Shown here: positions 7,717 to 20,179 of the stretch, in pieces
How positions within the stretch are numbered: the first letter of the stretch is position 1
Layout: each line of letters opens with the position of its first letter
Assembly (NCBI RefSeq): GCF_016900095.1
Contig: NZ_JACJJP010000022.1
Location: forward strand, 1 to 54,935
Length of the DNA stretch: 54,935 nucleotides
Reading direction: 5' to 3'
Source: Gemmiger formicilis
GTDB taxonomy: Bacteria > Bacillota > Clostridia > Oscillospirales > Ruminococcaceae
The notes under the pieces: model-generated
What the model was told of the DNA's origin: nothing
Database searches by the model: none
What the model saw: the letters and a program-made list of their open reading frames with translations, nothing else
Program-made: the position numbers and the translations under genes

Positions 7717-9099
7717 ATGATGAATATGTTGAAAGCAAAACAAAGCGAAGGTTATTCCCCCTATACCTGCCTGGCGGCCTTGCGGGAAGGCGATATGACC
7801 ACCCGGCTTTCGGCGGTGGTCATGGGGCTGGGCAGTATCTGCCACGGTCAGGCGGTAAAAGGTGTGCTCTACCTGGCCGCTGAACTGGCCTGGCTGGCCT
7901 TTATGGTACAAAGCGGGCTGTATAACCTGAAGATGCTGGTCACCCTGGGTGAGGTGGAACAGCAGGAGGTGTGGGACGAAGCCCAGCAGGTCTACCTGTA
8001 TGTGCAGGGCGATCAGTCCATCCTGCTCCTGCTGTACGGCGTAGCCACCATCCTCATCACCTTGGTGATGTTCCTGGTCTGGCGGGGCAGCCTGAAAAGC
8101 GCCTACAAGGCTCAGTGCCTGCAAAGCAGCGGCGGCCATGTGAACACCTTCCGGGAAGACCTGGCCACCCTGCTGGACGAAAACCTCTACCGTCTGCTGA
8201 TGACCCCGCCCATGTTCTTCATCACGGCGCTGACCATCCTGCCGCTGGTCTTTATGATCTGCATGGCGTTCACCAATTACAGCAAGATCGGCAATCACCT
8301 GGTTCTTTTCGACTGGGTGGGGCTGGAAAACTTCGCCACTCTGTTTGATTCCAACAGCATCCTGGGCAGCACCTTCTGGTCGGTGCTGGCCTGGACCCTG
8401 GTGTGGGCGGTGTTCGCCACCTTCACCAACTACATCTTCGGTATGCTGCTGGCTTTGCTCATCAACCGGGAAGATACCCGCTTCAAGGGCTTCTGGCGGT
8501 TCTGCTTCGTACTTTCCAGCGCGGTGCCCATGTTTGTGTCCCTGCTGATCATGCGCACCATGCTGCAGCCCAATGGTGCCGTCAATGTGCTGCTGCGCAG
8601 CCTGGGCCTGATCGCCCCGGACGCCAGCCTGCCCTTCTTCACCGACCCTACCTGGGCCCGGGTCACCGTGATCGTGGTCAACATCTGGGTGGGTGTGCCC
8701 TACACCCTGATGCAGCTCACCGGCGTGCTGCAGAACATTCCCGCCGAACTGTACGACGCCGCCAAGGTGGATGGCGCCGGCCCGGTGCGCACCTTCTTCA
8801 GCATCACCCTGCCTTATATGCTCTATGTCACCACCCCCTACCTCATTGCCACCTTTACCGGCAACGTGAACAACTTCAACGTTATCTATCTGCTTTCCGG
8901 CGGCGACCCGGTCACCAACCTGGCTTCCACCGCGGGCAGCACCGACCTGCTGGTCACCTGGCTGTACAAGCTGACCATCGACAAGCAGTATTACAACGTA
9001 GGTGCCGTGGTGGGCATCATGACCTTTATCATCCTGTCGGTGGGCGCTTTGTTCACCTACCGGCGCAGCAAGTCTTATAAAGAGGAGGGCGGTTTCTGA
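7717..9099 (+). CDS. malF: Maltodextrin ABC permease MalF type
   Basis: Permease of about 460 residues, long for CUT1. An extra N-terminal module with two membrane segments (about 45-70 and 110-130) precedes the permease core, as in some Firmicute MalF proteins. The EAA loop lies near residues 341-368 (YDAAKVDGAGPVRTFF...LP). Possible starts are GTG 7711, ATG 7717 and ATG 7720; the GAGGTGG site favours one of the ATGs. The downstream malG start is 3 bases after the stop, indicating coupling. Confidence 0.88.
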   Translation: MMNMLKAKQSEGYSPYTCLAALREGDMTTRLSAVVMGLGSICHGQAVKGVLYLAAELAWLAFMVQSGLYNLKMLVTLGEVEQQEVWDEAQQVYLYVQGDQSILLLLYGVATILITLVMFLVWRGSLKSAYKAQCLQSSGGHVNTFREDLATLLDENLYRLLMTPPMFFITALTILPLVFMICMAFTNYSKIGNHLVLFDWVGLENFATLFDSNSILGSTFWSVLAWTLVWAVFATFTNYIFGMLLALLINREDTRFKGFWRFCFVLSSAVPMFVSLLIMRTMLQPNGAVNVLLRSLGLIAPDASLPFFTDPTWARVTVIVVNIWVGVPYTLMQLTGVLQNIPAELYDAAKVDGAGPVRTFFSITLPYMLYVTTPYLIATFTGNVNNFNVIYLLSGGDPVTNLASTAGSTDLLVTWLYKLTIDKQYYNVGAVVGIMTFIILSVGALFTYRRSKSYKEEGGF

Positions 9100-9101
9100 T
9101 C

Positions 9102-9968
9102 ATGAAACAGTACAAGAGTGCAAAAGCCATCCGTCGGCGCAACAATGTCCTGGTTCACACCCTACTGGCGGTGCTGGCCGCCATCTGGGTGTTCCCGGTG
9201 CTGTGGGTCGTGATGACCAGTTTCCGGGCGGAAAAAGGCTCCTATGTGTCCAGTTTCTTTCCCAAAAGCCTGACTCTGGACAACTACATCCGACTGTTCA
9301 CCGATACCACCATCCTCAACTTTCCCCAGATGTTCATGAATACCCTGATCATCGCCATTTTCTCCTGCATCCTGTCCAGCTTCTATGTGCTGTCGGCGGC
9401 CTTCTGTCTGTCCCGCATGCGGTTCAAGATGCGCAAGCCCTACATGAACATGGCGATGATCCTGGGCCTGTTCCCCGGCTTTATGTCCATGATCGCCGTC
9501 TACTTCATCCTCAAGGCCATCGGCCTCACCGAAGGCTCTCTCATCCGCCTGGCACTGATTTTGTGCTACTCCGGCGGCGCGGCTCTGAGCTTCCAGATCG
9601 CCAAGGGTTTCTTCGATACCATGCCCATGGCCCTGGACGAAGCCGCCCGCATTGACGGATGCACCCGGTGGCAGATTTTCACCAAGATCACCTTGCCCCT
9701 GAGCAAGCCGGTCATCGTTTACACCGTGCTCACCGCCTTTATCGGCCCCTGGGTGGATTTCATCTTTGCCAAGGTCATCTGCCGGGCCAACTCCGACCAG
9801 TACACCGTGGCCATCGGCCTGTGGAAGATGCTGGAAAAAGAGTACATCGACAGCTGGTACACCAGCTTTGCCGCCGGTGCGGTGCTCATCTCTATCCCCA
9901 TTGCGATTTTGTTCCTGAAACTGCAGAAATATTACGTGGATGGCATGTCGGGCGCCGTCAAGGGCTGA
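9102..9968 (+). CDS. malG: Maltodextrin ABC permease MalG type
   Basis: Second channel subunit of 288 residues with the N-terminal membrane segment VHTLLAVLAAIWVFPVLWVVMTSF (split here only by reading order) and the EAA loop near residues 175-200 (DEAARIDGCTRWQIF...LP). It overlaps nothing and starts 3 bases behind malF, with an AGGAGGG site inside the malF end. Together with the 6469 and 7717 products it completes an importer except for the ATPase. Confidence 0.9.
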   Translation: MKQYKSAKAIRRRNNVLVHTLLAVLAAIWVFPVLWVVMTSFRAEKGSYVSSFFPKSLTLDNYIRLFTDTTILNFPQMFMNTLIIAIFSCILSSFYVLSAAFCLSRMRFKMRKPYMNMAMILGLFPGFMSMIAVYFILKAIGLTEGSLIRLALILCYSGGAALSFQIAKGFFDTMPMALDEAARIDGCTRWQIFTKITLPLSKPVIVYTVLTAFIGPWVDFIFAKVICRANSDQYTVAIGLWKMLEKEYIDSWYTSFAAGAVLISIPIAILFLKLQKYYVDGMSGAVKG

Positions 9969-10007
9969 TCTCCCGGCGGCCGACCCTGCCAGAGGAGTGT
10001 TCCCTGT

Positions 10008-11936
10008 ATGGATTTCAACAGCCCCCAATTTGCCCGGCAATACCACTATGACGGCGGCGACCTGGGCGCCCGCCTAACCGACACCGGCACCCGGTTCCGC
10101 CTGTGGGCCCCCACGGCCCAGCGGGTGCAGCTGCGGCTTTACCCCGAAGGGGTGGTTTCGGACCCGCTGGAATGTGTGGAGATGGAACCCCAGGACCGGG
10201 GCGTCTGGTACTACGAAGCACCCCGGCGGCTGGCGGGTGTTTACTACGACTTTGCGGTGACGGTGGACGGCGTGACCCGCACCACCGCCGACCCCTACGC
10301 CCGGGCCTGCGGCTGCAACGGCGGCCGCAGCATGGTGGTGGACCTGCCCGCCACCGACCCCGAGGGCTGGCAGCAGGACAAGGCCCCCGCCCGCCAGGCG
10401 GAGGATATCATCTACGAAGTGCATGTGCGGGAATTTTCCTGGGACGAAAGCGGCGGGTTCCCGCAGGCGTACCGGGGCAAGTACAAGGCATTCACCTGTA
10501 CCGATACCACCCTGTACGGGGACGGGCAGCACCCCACCGGCCTCGGCTACCTGCGGCGGCTGGGGGTGAACTACATCCAGCTGATGCCGGTGTTTGATTA
10601 CGGCTCGGTGGACGAAGCGGCCCCCGATGCCTCCTTCAACTGGGGGTACGACCCCGTCAACTACAATGTGCCGGAAGGCTCCTATTCTCTGGACCCCCGG
10701 GACGGCGCTCTGCGCATCCGGGAACTGAAAGAGCTGGTCCAGTCGCTGCACCGGCAGGGGTTCCGGGTGATTATGGATGTGGTGTACAACCACACCTACC
10801 ACCGGGATTCCTGGCTGGAACGCACGGTGCCCGGCTACTACTACCGCCACCGGCCCGACGGCAGCTGGTCCGAAGGGTCCGGCTGCGGCAACGACCTGGC
10901 CAGTGAGCGCTCCATGTGCGGCCAGTATATTCTGGACTCGGTGCTCTATTGGGCCGGGGAATACCACATGGACGGTTTCCGCTTTGACCTGATGGGCCTG
11001 CTGGACACCGACCTGATGCAGCGCATCCGCGCCGCATTGGATGCCCGCTACGGCCGGGGAGAAAAACTGGTCTTTGGCGAACCCTGGGCCGCCGGCCCCA
11101 CCGCCTGCAAACGGGGGACCCGGCTGGCGGGCAAAAAGAGCCTGCCCACCCTGGACCCGGAGATCGGCGCCTTCTGCGACGCCGTGCGGGATGCGGTCAA
11201 AGGCAGTGTACAGCACACCCGAAGCGCCGGTTTTGTCAACGGCGGCCGCGGCAAAGAGGGGGCCGTGGCCCAAAGTCTGACGGCCTGGTGCCCCGGCGGG
11301 CGGGGCTTCCATACGGCGGCCCCCACCCAGACCATCACCTATGTGTCCTGCCATGACGATGTGACCCTGTGGGACAAACTGGTGGATACCCTGGACCCCC
11401 GGCGGCGCTACGACGAAGGCACCCCCCGGGTGCTGCGGGCCAATCGGCTGGCGGCAGCGGTCTACATGACCTGCCAGGGGCGGCTGTTCCTGCTTTCGGG
11501 CGAGGAATTCGGCCGTACCAAGCAGGGCCAGCGGGACACCCACAATGCGCCCATTACCCTGAACCGGCTGGACTGGCAGCGGGCCTGGGACCACCGGGAC
11601 CTGGTGGACTACTACCGGGGCCTGATGGCGCTGCGCAAGCAGCTGCCCGCCCTGTGCGACAAGAGCGCCGGGGCCGCCCGGCGGCTGCTGCGGGTAGAAA
11701 CTCCCGCCCCCCGCTGTGTGACGGCGCTGCTGGACAATACCGGCAGCCGATGGGGGCAGCTGTACCTTGTATACAATGCCTCGGGACAGGCATATACCTG
11801 TACACCGGACGGCGAGGACTGGCAGTGCCTGGCCGATGGAGAAACCACCTTTGGCTGGCAGCAGCCGCAAACCGCCCCCACCTTTACGGCGGCGCCCGGC
11901 ACGGCCCTGATTCTGGGCAAACCATCCCAACTGTGA
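10008..11936 (+). CDS. pulA: Type I pullulanase (GH13_14 debranching enzyme)
   Basis: Cytoplasmic alpha-1,6-glucan hydrolase of 642 residues; there is no signal peptide, so it acts on imported dextrins or stored glycogen. An N-terminal CBM48-like domain (RFRLWAPTAQRVQLRLY, about 28-45) precedes the GH13 barrel. The pullulanase signature appears as FNWGYDPVNYNVPEGSY near 209-225 (Phe in place of the usual Tyr at its start). Predicted catalytic residues are Asp327 (FRFDLMG), Glu358 (FGEPWAA) and Asp450 (SCHDD). Debranching feeds the phosphorylase and glucanotransferase encoded downstream. Confidence 0.93.
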   Translation: MDFNSPQFARQYHYDGGDLGARLTDTGTRFRLWAPTAQRVQLRLYPEGVVSDPLECVEMEPQDRGVWYYEAPRRLAGVYYDFAVTVDGVTRTTADPYARACGCNGGRSMVVDLPATDPEGWQQDKAPARQAEDIIYEVHVREFSWDESGGFPQAYRGKYKAFTCTDTTLYGDGQHPTGLGYLRRLGVNYIQLMPVFDYGSVDEAAPDASFNWGYDPVNYNVPEGSYSLDPRDGALRIRELKELVQSLHRQGFRVIMDVVYNHTYHRDSWLERTVPGYYYRHRPDGSWSEGSGCGNDLASERSMCGQYILDSVLYWAGEYHMDGFRFDLMGLLDTDLMQRIRAALDARYGRGEKLVFGEPWAAGPTACKRGTRLAGKKSLPTLDPEIGAFCDAVRDAVKGSVQHTRSAGFVNGGRGKEGAVAQSLTAWCPGGRGFHTAAPTQTITYVSCHDDVTLWDKLVDTLDPRRRYDEGTPRVLRANRLAAAVYMTCQGRLFLLSGEEFGRTKQGQRDTHNAPITLNRLDWQRAWDHRDLVDYYRGLMALRKQLPALCDKSAGAARRLLRVETPAPRCVTALLDNTGSRWGQLYLVYNASGQAYTCTPDGEDWQCLADGETTFGWQQPQTAPTFTAAPGTALILGKPSQL

Positions 11937-11952
11937 GAAAGAAAGAGATACC

Positions 11953-13914
11953 ATGCGTTTTGTGTTTGGCAAACAGGACCTGGCAGACAGCGCCCACAGA
12001 GCGGAGCACTGCTTTCTGCTGACCAACGGGCTGGGGGGCTTTTGCTCCCAGACCCTTACCGGCGGGGCTGCCCGCAATGACCACGCCCTGCTGATGGCCT
12101 GCACCCGGGCCCCCAATGTGCGGTGGAACATCGTCCACCGGGTGGAGGAGGAACTGACCCGGAACGGGGCCGCTACCTATCTTTCCACCCAGACCTTTGC
12201 CAAGGGCAGCCCCGAGGAAGGTTGGCAGAACCTTTGCTTTGCCCAGGTGGACGGCCTGCCCCGGTGGGTCTACCAGTGGCAGGGGGTACAGGTGGAAAAA
12301 GAACTGGCCATGGACTGGGAACAGAACACCGTGGCTCTGCGCTATCAGCTGGAAAATCCCGGCGATACCCCCTGCACCCTGACGGTGATCCCCTGGCTGC
12401 AGTTTGTACCCAAGGGCAAAAACCTGCGCAAGACCCAGACCTTTACCCTGCGGGGCAACCGGGTGACCGCTGCCGGGCTGGACCTGACGGTGCGCACCAA
12501 CGGGCAGCTGACCCCCTGCCCCCTGGGCTGGCAGACGCTGTACTACCCCTGCGATGCACCGGACGGCCGGCGCAAAACCGGCCTGACCGCCGCCTGCCTG
12601 CAGGTGGTATGCACCGTGGCCCCCGGCAGCCGTCAAACGCTGGATCTGGTGTTCACGCTGGAAAAAACAGCGCCCCCGGCAGCCCGGGTGCTGCGGCAGG
12701 CCGACAGGCGCTGCCGCCTGTGGGAACGGCAGGGCGGGTTCCGGGCCACGGCGGCCCGGCAGCTGGCCCAGGCCGGGGCAGCGTTCATCGCCCGGCGGGA
12801 CTCCACCGGCGGCAAGACCATTCTGGCAGGCTACCCCTTCTTTGAGGACTGGGGCAGGGATACCATGATCGCCCTGCCGGGCTGTACTCTTTCCACCGGC
12901 CGCTATGCCGAGGCCAAAAGCATCCTGGAAACCTTTTTGCAGTATGAGCAGGACGGCCTGATGCCCAATCTTTTCCCGGAAGGCAAAACCGCTCCCATGT
13001 ACAACACGGTGGACGCGGCGCTGCTTTTTATCCGGGATGTGTGGCTCTACGCCCGCTACACCGGAGATCTGGACTTTGTGCGCCGGGCCTGGCCGGTGAT
13101 GGAGCGCATCGTGGCAGCCTACCGGAGCGGTACCCGGTTCGGCATTCACATGGAACCGGACGGCCTGATCGCCGCAGGGCAGGGGCTGGATCAGGTGACC
13201 TGGATGGATGTGCGCATCGGGGAGATCCTGCCCACCCCCCGCCACGGCAAACCGGTGGAGATCAACGCCTACTGGTACAACGCCCTGCGGATGCTGGCGG
13301 AACTGGCCGCCACCCTGGAGCTGGACGGACGGGACTACGCCGCCCTGGCCGACCGTGTGCGGGAAAGCTTCCGGGCCGCCTTCTGGCGGGAGGAAGCAGG
13401 CTGCCTGCGGGATGTTATTTCCGGCACCGGGCAGGATGAACAGATCCGCTGCAACCAGATCTGGGCCGTAGCCCAGCCCTTCCCGCTGCTGGACCCCGGG
13501 CAGGAAGCCCGGGTGGTGGCCACGGTTCAGCGGGAACTGTACACCCCGGTGGGGCTGCGCACCCTGGCCCCCGGGGACCCGGCCTTCCACCCGGTGTACG
13601 GCGGCCCCCAGAAAGAGCGGGACCTGGCCTACCACCAGGGGACGGTGTGGCCCTTCCCCCTGGGTGCCTTTTACCTGGCCTACCTGAAAGTGAATGGCCA
13701 CAGCGCCGCCGCCCGGCAGCAGGTGGCCCACTGGCTTACCGCCCTGGAACCCGCCCTGCGGGAGGGCTGCGTGGGCCAGCTGCCCGAAATCTACGACGGC
13801 GAAAACCCCACCGCCTCCCGCGGGTGCTTTGCCCAGGCCTGGAGCGTGGGCGAACTTTTGCGGGTGTACGAGGCACTGGAACGCTCCGTGCCGGATTTTT
13901 TCGATCATAAGTGA
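11953..13914 (+). CDS. Glycogen debranching enzyme, amylo-alpha-1,6-glucosidase (GH133-like)
   Basis: Protein of 653 residues with the two-domain bacterial GDE layout: an N-terminal beta-rich domain beginning [20 protein letters not shown], and a C-terminal (alpha/alpha)6 domain carrying [15 protein letters not shown] near residues 296-310 and [13 protein letters not shown] near 435. It would remove alpha-1,6-linked stubs from limit dextrins, making it complementary to or partly redundant with the pullulanase just upstream. The gap to pulA is 16 bases and the downstream phosphorylase begins 8 bases after this stop, consistent with one transcript. Confidence 0.9.
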   Translation: MRFVFGKQDLADSAHRAEHCFLLTNGLGGFCSQTLTGGAARNDHALLMACTRAPNVRWNIVHRVEEELTRNGAATYLSTQTFAKGSPEEGWQNLCFAQVDGLPRWVYQWQGVQVEKELAMDWEQNTVALRYQLENPGDTPCTLTVIPWLQFVPKGKNLRKTQTFTLRGNRVTAAGLDLTVRTNGQLTPCPLGWQTLYYPCDAPDGRRKTGLTAACLQVVCTVAPGSRQTLDLVFTLEKTAPPAARVLRQADRRCRLWERQGGFRATAARQLAQAGAAFIARRDSTGGKTILAGYPFFEDWGRDTMIALPGCTLSTGRYAEAKSILETFLQYEQDGLMPNLFPEGKTAPMYNTVDAALLFIRDVWLYARYTGDLDFVRRAWPVMERIVAAYRSGTRFGIHMEPDGLIAAGQGLDQVTWMDVRIGEILPTPRHGKPVEINAYWYNALRMLAELAATLELDGRDYAALADRVRESFRAAFWREEAGCLRDVISGTGQDEQIRCNQIWAVAQPFPLLDPGQEARVVATVQRELYTPVGLRTLAPGDPAFHPVYGGPQKERDLAYHQGTVWPFPLGAFYLAYLKVNGHSAAARQQVAHWLTALEPALREGCVGQLPEIYDGENPTASRGCFAQAWSVGELLRVYEALERSVPDFFDHK

Positions 13915-13922
13915 GGGAAAGT

Positions 13923-16184
13923 ATGATGGAACAGAGATTGCAGGAAATCCTGAACGAACAGTTTGGCAAAACCCTGGACACCGCCGACAGCCGCCAGGTC
14001 TACCAGGCGCTGATGCTGTTTACCAAAGAAAAGATGGCGGCCCTGCCCAAGACCACCGGCGACCGCAAATTGTACTATGTATCGGCGGAATTTCTCATCG
14101 GCAAACTGCTGAGCAACAACCTCATCAACCTGGGCCTGTTTGAGGAGGCCAAAGACCTGCTGGCCCGCCACGGCCACGAACTGACCGCCATTGAGGAGGC
14201 GGAAAACGAACCCTCCCTGGGCAACGGCGGCCTGGGACGGTTGGCGGCCTGCTTCCTGGATTCCATTGCCACGCTGGGCCTTTGCGGCGACGGCGCCGGG
14301 CTGAACTACCACGACGGCCTGTTCTACCAGAAGCTGGAAAACCACAAGCAGAAAGAAGAAAAGAACCCCTGGATCACCCCCCAGAGCTGGCTGACCGATA
14401 CCGGTGTGCGGTTCACGGTGCCTTTCGGCGGGTTCAGCCTGAACTCCATCATGTACGACATTGCGGTGCCCGGCTACAACGGCCAGTGCAACGCCCTGCA
14501 TCTGTTTGACGTGGATACGGTGGATGAATCCCGCATCGGGGAGGGCATCTCCTTCGACAAGAGCGATATTCCCCATACCCTGACGCTCTTCCTTTACCCT
14601 GACGACAGCGACGATGCCGGGCGGCTGCTGCGTGTCTATCAGCAGTATTTCCTGGTGAGCAGCACGGCCCAGCTGATCCTGAAAGAACTGGCTGAACGGG
14701 GCTACACCCCCGATACCCTCCATGAGCATGTGGCGGTGCAGATCAACGATACCCACCCCACCATGATCATTCCAGAACTGATCCGCCTGCTCACCGAGCA
14801 GGGCATGTCCATGGACAATGCCGTGCGGGAGGTCAGCCTGACCTGCGCCTACACCAACCACACCATTCTGGCCGAAGCCCTGGAAAAATGGCCCATGGAC
14901 TTTATGCGCCGGGCGGTGCCTCAGCTGGTGCCCATTATTGAGGAACTGGACCGCCGCGCCAAGGCCGTGAGCAGCGACCCCCGTGTGGCCATTCTGGACG
15001 ACCAGGACCGGGTACACATGGCCCACATCGATATTCACTACGGGTACAGTGTCAACGGTGTGGCAGCCCTTCACACCAAAATTCTGGAAGAATCGGAACT
15101 GCGGTCCTTCTATGAACTTTATCCCGAAAAGTTCAACAACAAGACCAATGGCATTACCTTCCGCCGTTGGCTGCTCCACTGCAACCAGCCGCTGGCTGCC
15201 TATATCGAGAGCCTCATCGGCCCCGGTTTCAAGGCGGATGCCGATCAGCTGGAAAAACTGCTGGCCTACCGGGACGATCCCCAGGTGCTGCGCACCTTGC
15301 GTGCCATCAAAAAGCAGAACAAGGAGGAACTGTCCCGCTATCTGGAATCCACCCAGGGCATCGTGCTGGACACCGACTCGGTGTTCGATGTGCAGGTCAA
15401 GCGCCTGCATGAGTACAAGCGCCAGCAGATGAACGCCCTCTATGCCATTTACAAGTACCTGGAGATCAAGGCAGGCCGCAAACCGGCCCGCCCCGTGACC
15501 ATGATCTTCGGCGCCAAGGCGGCCCCCGCCTACACCATCGCCAAGGATATCATCCACCTGATTCTTTGCCTGGCCGACCTTATCGACCATGACCCCGAGG
15601 TCAGCCCCTGGCTGAAAGTGGTCATGATCGAAAACTACAACGTGACCAAGGCGGCCAAGGTCATTCCCGCCTGCGATATCTCGGAGCAGATCAGCCTGGC
15701 CTCCAAGGAGGCTTCCGGCACCGGCAACATGAAGTTCATGCTCAACGGCGCTGTGACCCTGGGTACCCGTGACGGCGCCAATGTGGAGATCGCCGACCTG
15801 GTAGGGGAGGAGAACATCTACTGCTTCGGCAAAAGCTCCGAAGAAGTCATCCGCCTCTATGCCGAAAATGCCTACCACCCGGCGGAATTCTACGACGGCG
15901 ACCCCGATATTGCCCGGTTGGTGGACTTTATCGTGGACAAAAAGATGCTGCGCATCGGCGATGTGGAAAGCCTCTGCCGCCTGTACAAGGAATTGATCAG
16001 CAAGGACTGGTTCATGACCCTGCTGGATGTGAAGGAGTACATCGCTGTCAAGGAGCGGATGCTGGCCGACTACGAGGACGAAGCTGCCTGGAGCCGCAAG
16101 GCCCTGGTGAACATTGCCAAAGCAGGGTTCTTCTCCTCCGACCGCACCATTGCCGAGTACAACCGTGATATCTGGCATCTGTGA
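13923..16184 (+). CDS. glgP: Glycogen/maltodextrin phosphorylase (GT35)
   Basis: PLP-dependent phosphorylase, 753 residues, releasing glucose-1-phosphate from alpha-1,4 chains. The PLP-lysine motif [14 protein letters not shown] is present with Lys near 604, as is the early [19 protein letters not shown] block. Length is shorter than animal enzymes and fits the bacterial maltodextrin type; the N-terminal regulatory extension is absent. An upstream GTG at 13911 overlaps the previous gene, but AGGGAAAG precedes the ATG pair at 13923/13926, so 13923 is preferred. Confidence 0.93.
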   Translation: MMEQRLQEILNEQFGKTLDTADSRQVYQALMLFTKEKMAALPKTTGDRKLYYVSAEFLIGKLLSNNLINLGLFEEAKDLLARHGHELTAIEEAENEPSLGNGGLGRLAACFLDSIATLGLCGDGAGLNYHDGLFYQKLENHKQKEEKNPWITPQSWLTDTGVRFTVPFGGFSLNSIMYDIAVPGYNGQCNALHLFDVDTVDESRIGEGISFDKSDIPHTLTLFLYPDDSDDAGRLLRVYQQYFLVSSTAQLILKELAERGYTPDTLHEHVAVQINDTHPTMIIPELIRLLTEQGMSMDNAVREVSLTCAYTNHTILAEALEKWPMDFMRRAVPQLVPIIEELDRRAKAVSSDPRVAILDDQDRVHMAHIDIHYGYSVNGVAALHTKILEESELRSFYELYPEKFNNKTNGITFRRWLLHCNQPLAAYIESLIGPGFKADADQLEKLLAYRDDPQVLRTLRAIKKQNKEELSRYLESTQGIVLDTDSVFDVQVKRLHEYKRQQMNALYAIYKYLEIKAGRKPARPVTMIFGAKAAPAYTIAKDIIHLILCLADLIDHDPEVSPWLKVVMIENYNVTKAAKVIPACDISEQISLASKEASGTGNMKFMLNGAVTLGTRDGANVEIADLVGEENIYCFGKSSEEVIRLYAENAYHPAEFYDGDPDIARLVDFIVDKKMLRIGDVESLCRLYKELISKDWFMTLLDVKEYIAVKERMLADYEDEAAWSRKALVNIAKAGFFSSDRTIAEYNRDIWHL

Positions 16185-16194
16185 GGTGACGCCC

Positions 16195-17666
<1,472 letters not shown>

Positions 17667-17670
<4 letters not shown>

Positions 17671-19382
17671 ATTTTGCCGCGGTTTTTCACAGGGCCCAGG
17701 CACCCTGGAGCTATGCCTTGAACGCCGACGAGCTGGTGCTGCGCCTGCAGACCGGCCCCGAGGTGGAACGGGTCTTTCTGCACTGGGGCGACCCCTTTGA
17801 GGCGGGCATTCTGGGCGGGGCCGAGCGCTGGCACGGCCAGAGCCGGGAACTGACCGACCCCCAGCCCCTGGACCATGCCCTGTGGTGGACTGCGGTGATC
17901 CGCCCGCCCTACAAGCGGTGCCGCTACCATTTTGAACTGCACAGCGGCGGGCAGGTCTGGCTGTACGGTGAGGACGGTTTCTGTACCCCTGACCGGCAGG
18001 ACGGAACACACCCGGCGGGCTTTTACCAGCCCTGGATGAACCCTGCCGATATCCCGGCGCCCCCTGCCTGGGTGCGGGACACCGTCTGGTACCAGATCTT
18101 CCCCGACCGGTTCTGCCGCAGCAAGGGCAGTGCCAACCAGACCCCCTGGCGGGAAGGCCCCGTGACCAACCGGGAACGTTTTGGGGGCGACCTGCCCGGC
18201 ATCTGCGAAAAGCTGGACTATCTGGCCTCGCTGGGTGTCAGCGGGCTGTATCTCAACCCTATCTTTGCGGCGGACTCGGTACACCGGTACGACACCCGGG
18301 ATTATACCCGGGTGGACCCCGAACTTGGCACCAACGCCGATTTGAAACAGCTGGTGGAACAGGCCCATGCCCGGGGCATCCGGGTCATGCTGGATGCGGT
18401 GTTCAACCACTGCGGCCCCCACTTTGCTCCCTGGCGGGATGTGATGGAAAATGGCCCCGACTCCCCTTACTGGGACTGGTTCATGGTCAACCGCTGGCCG
18501 CCGGAAGCCGCCCCGGGCGGTACCCGGGACGGACGGTATTTTTCCTTTGCCTTTGCGGCGGATATGCCCAAGCTGAATACCAACAACCCCGCCGTCATCG
18601 ACTATTTCGGCACCCTGTGCGAAAGCTGGGTGCGGGATTACGGCGTGGACGGCATCCGCTTTGATGTGGGCAACGAAATCTCCCACCGGATGCTCAAGGA
18701 ACTGCGCCGTCGGGTGCGGGCCATCCGTCCCGATGTCTACCTGCTGGGGGAGATCTGGCACGATGCTTCCCCCTGGCTGGAAGGGGACGAGTACGACGCT
18801 GTGATGAACTACCCCCTGCAGCAGGCGGTGAAGGACTTTTTTGCCGACTCTGCCCGGACGGCCGGGGAACTGGCAGAGCAGCTTTACCGCTGCCTGCACC
18901 TTTACCGCTGCCAGACCACCGAGGTGCTGTTTAACCTGATGGATTCCCATGATACCGACCGGCTGTTCACCCGTTCGGGCAGTGAGGATGCCTTTTTCCA
19001 GCAGCTGGCGCTGCTGTTCACGCTGCCCGGCAGCCCCTGCATCTATTACGGTACCGAGGTGGCTCTGCCCGGCGGCCATGACCCGGACTGCCGCCGCTGC
19101 ATGCCCTGGGACAAGATGAATACCACCGAAAACCAGCAGAGGATCGATCAGCTGCGCCGTCTCATCGCCCTGCGCCGCACCCTGCCCGAACTGCGGGACG
19201 GCATGCCGGTGTTCCGGCAAGCCCCCGGGGCCCGGCAGGTGTGGTACTGCCGGGGCAGGGTGGAGGTACTGCTCAACGCCGGAAATACACCCTGGGAACT
19301 TTGCCCGGAAAAAGAGGTCCTGTTTGCACGGGGCCTGACCGGGAACCGGCTGGCCCCCGGCGGCATCTGCATCCGGCGCTGA
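17667..19382 (+). CDS. Neopullulanase/cyclomaltodextrinase-type alpha-glycosidase (GH13_20)
   Basis: Cytoplasmic hydrolase of 571 residues. Residues ~1-115 look like the N-terminal CBM34 domain of this subfamily (dimer-forming), followed by the GH13 barrel opening DTVWYQIFPDRFCRS. Predicted catalytic residues are Asp333 (IRFDVGNE), Glu362 (LLGEIWHD) and Asp429 (LMDSHDTDR). Such enzymes cut cyclodextrins, pullulan and short maltodextrins to maltose or panose; which one applies here cannot be told. It overlaps malQ by 4 bases. Confidence 0.88.
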
Positions 19383-19409
19383 TGTTGCCGGCCCCACAAG
19401 GAGAAGCCA

Positions 19410-20135
19410 ATGAAAGACATGGAAGTGGTCTTTTTTGATCTGTACGGAACCCTCATCCGAATCCATACGGACGAGGAGGATTTGACCCGGGTGTGGCGGC
19501 CCCTGTGTTATCTGTACGGGTACTATGGGGCATCCTACACGCCCGGAACACTGCGTGCCGCTTATCGGAGGGAAATCTCCCGGCAGGAGGCAGCTGCCCA
19601 GGCCGCTACCGGCAAAAGGCTGGTGGAAATTTGTCTGGAGCAGGTGTTTGGGGCGCTGTTCGCCCAAAAAGAGGTGGCATCGGTTCCGCCCTCCGTTCTT
19701 GCCGAGGTGGGGCGGATGTTTCGTGCCTGTTCCACCGATGTATCGAAACTGTACCCCGGAGCGGGTAGCCTGTTGGATGCACTGCGCGGTGCAGGCAAGC
19801 GGGTCTTTCTGCTGTCCAACGCCCAGCGTCTGTTCACCGAGCCGGAAATGCGCCGTCTGAGGTTGTGGGATCGATTCGATAAAATTTTTATCTCTTCGGA
19901 TCACGGTGTCAAAAAGCCGGACCTGGACTATTTCCGTCTGGCGCTGCAAGCGGCGGGGGTGCCGCCCCGGAATTGCCTGATGGTTGGCAACAGTCCCGAG
20001 GACGATATGGCCCCTGCCCGGGCACTGGGAATCCGAACCTGTTTTCTCAATACCGACGGTGTAACACCGCCGCCCTGCGATTTATACTGCGACGGTGCCG
20101 ACTATGCCCGCCTTTTGCGGGAGGTTCTGGCGTAA
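19410..20135 (+). CDS. HAD-superfamily hydrolase, subfamily IA
   Basis: Rossmann-fold hydrolase of 241 residues inside the glucan operon. Motif I is FFDLYGTLI with nucleophile Asp10 and Thr14, motif II is LLSNAQ, motif III SSDHGVKKPD with Lys near 170, and motif IV is GNSPEDDMAPARALG. The residue two after the nucleophile is Tyr12, whereas phosphatases of this superfamily normally have a second Asp as general acid; Tyr there recalls the 2-haloacid dehalogenase pattern. The substrate is unknown. Placement among enzymes generating glucose-1-phosphate hints at sugar phosphate turnover, but motif I argues for caution. Confidence 0.8.
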   Translation: MKDMEVVFFDLYGTLIRIHTDEEDLTRVWRPLCYLYGYYGASYTPGTLRAAYRREISRQEAAAQAATGKRLVEICLEQVFGALFAQKEVASVPPSVLAEVGRMFRACSTDVSKLYPGAGSLLDALRGAGKRVFLLSNAQRLFTEPEMRRLRLWDRFDKIFISSDHGVKKPDLDYFRLALQAAGVPPRNCLMVGNSPEDDMAPARALGIRTCFLNTDGVTPPPCDLYCDGADYARLLREVLA

Positions 20136-20179
20136 AGACCGCCTTACAATGAGTGCCTTTTGGGCACAGGAGGAAGCGT

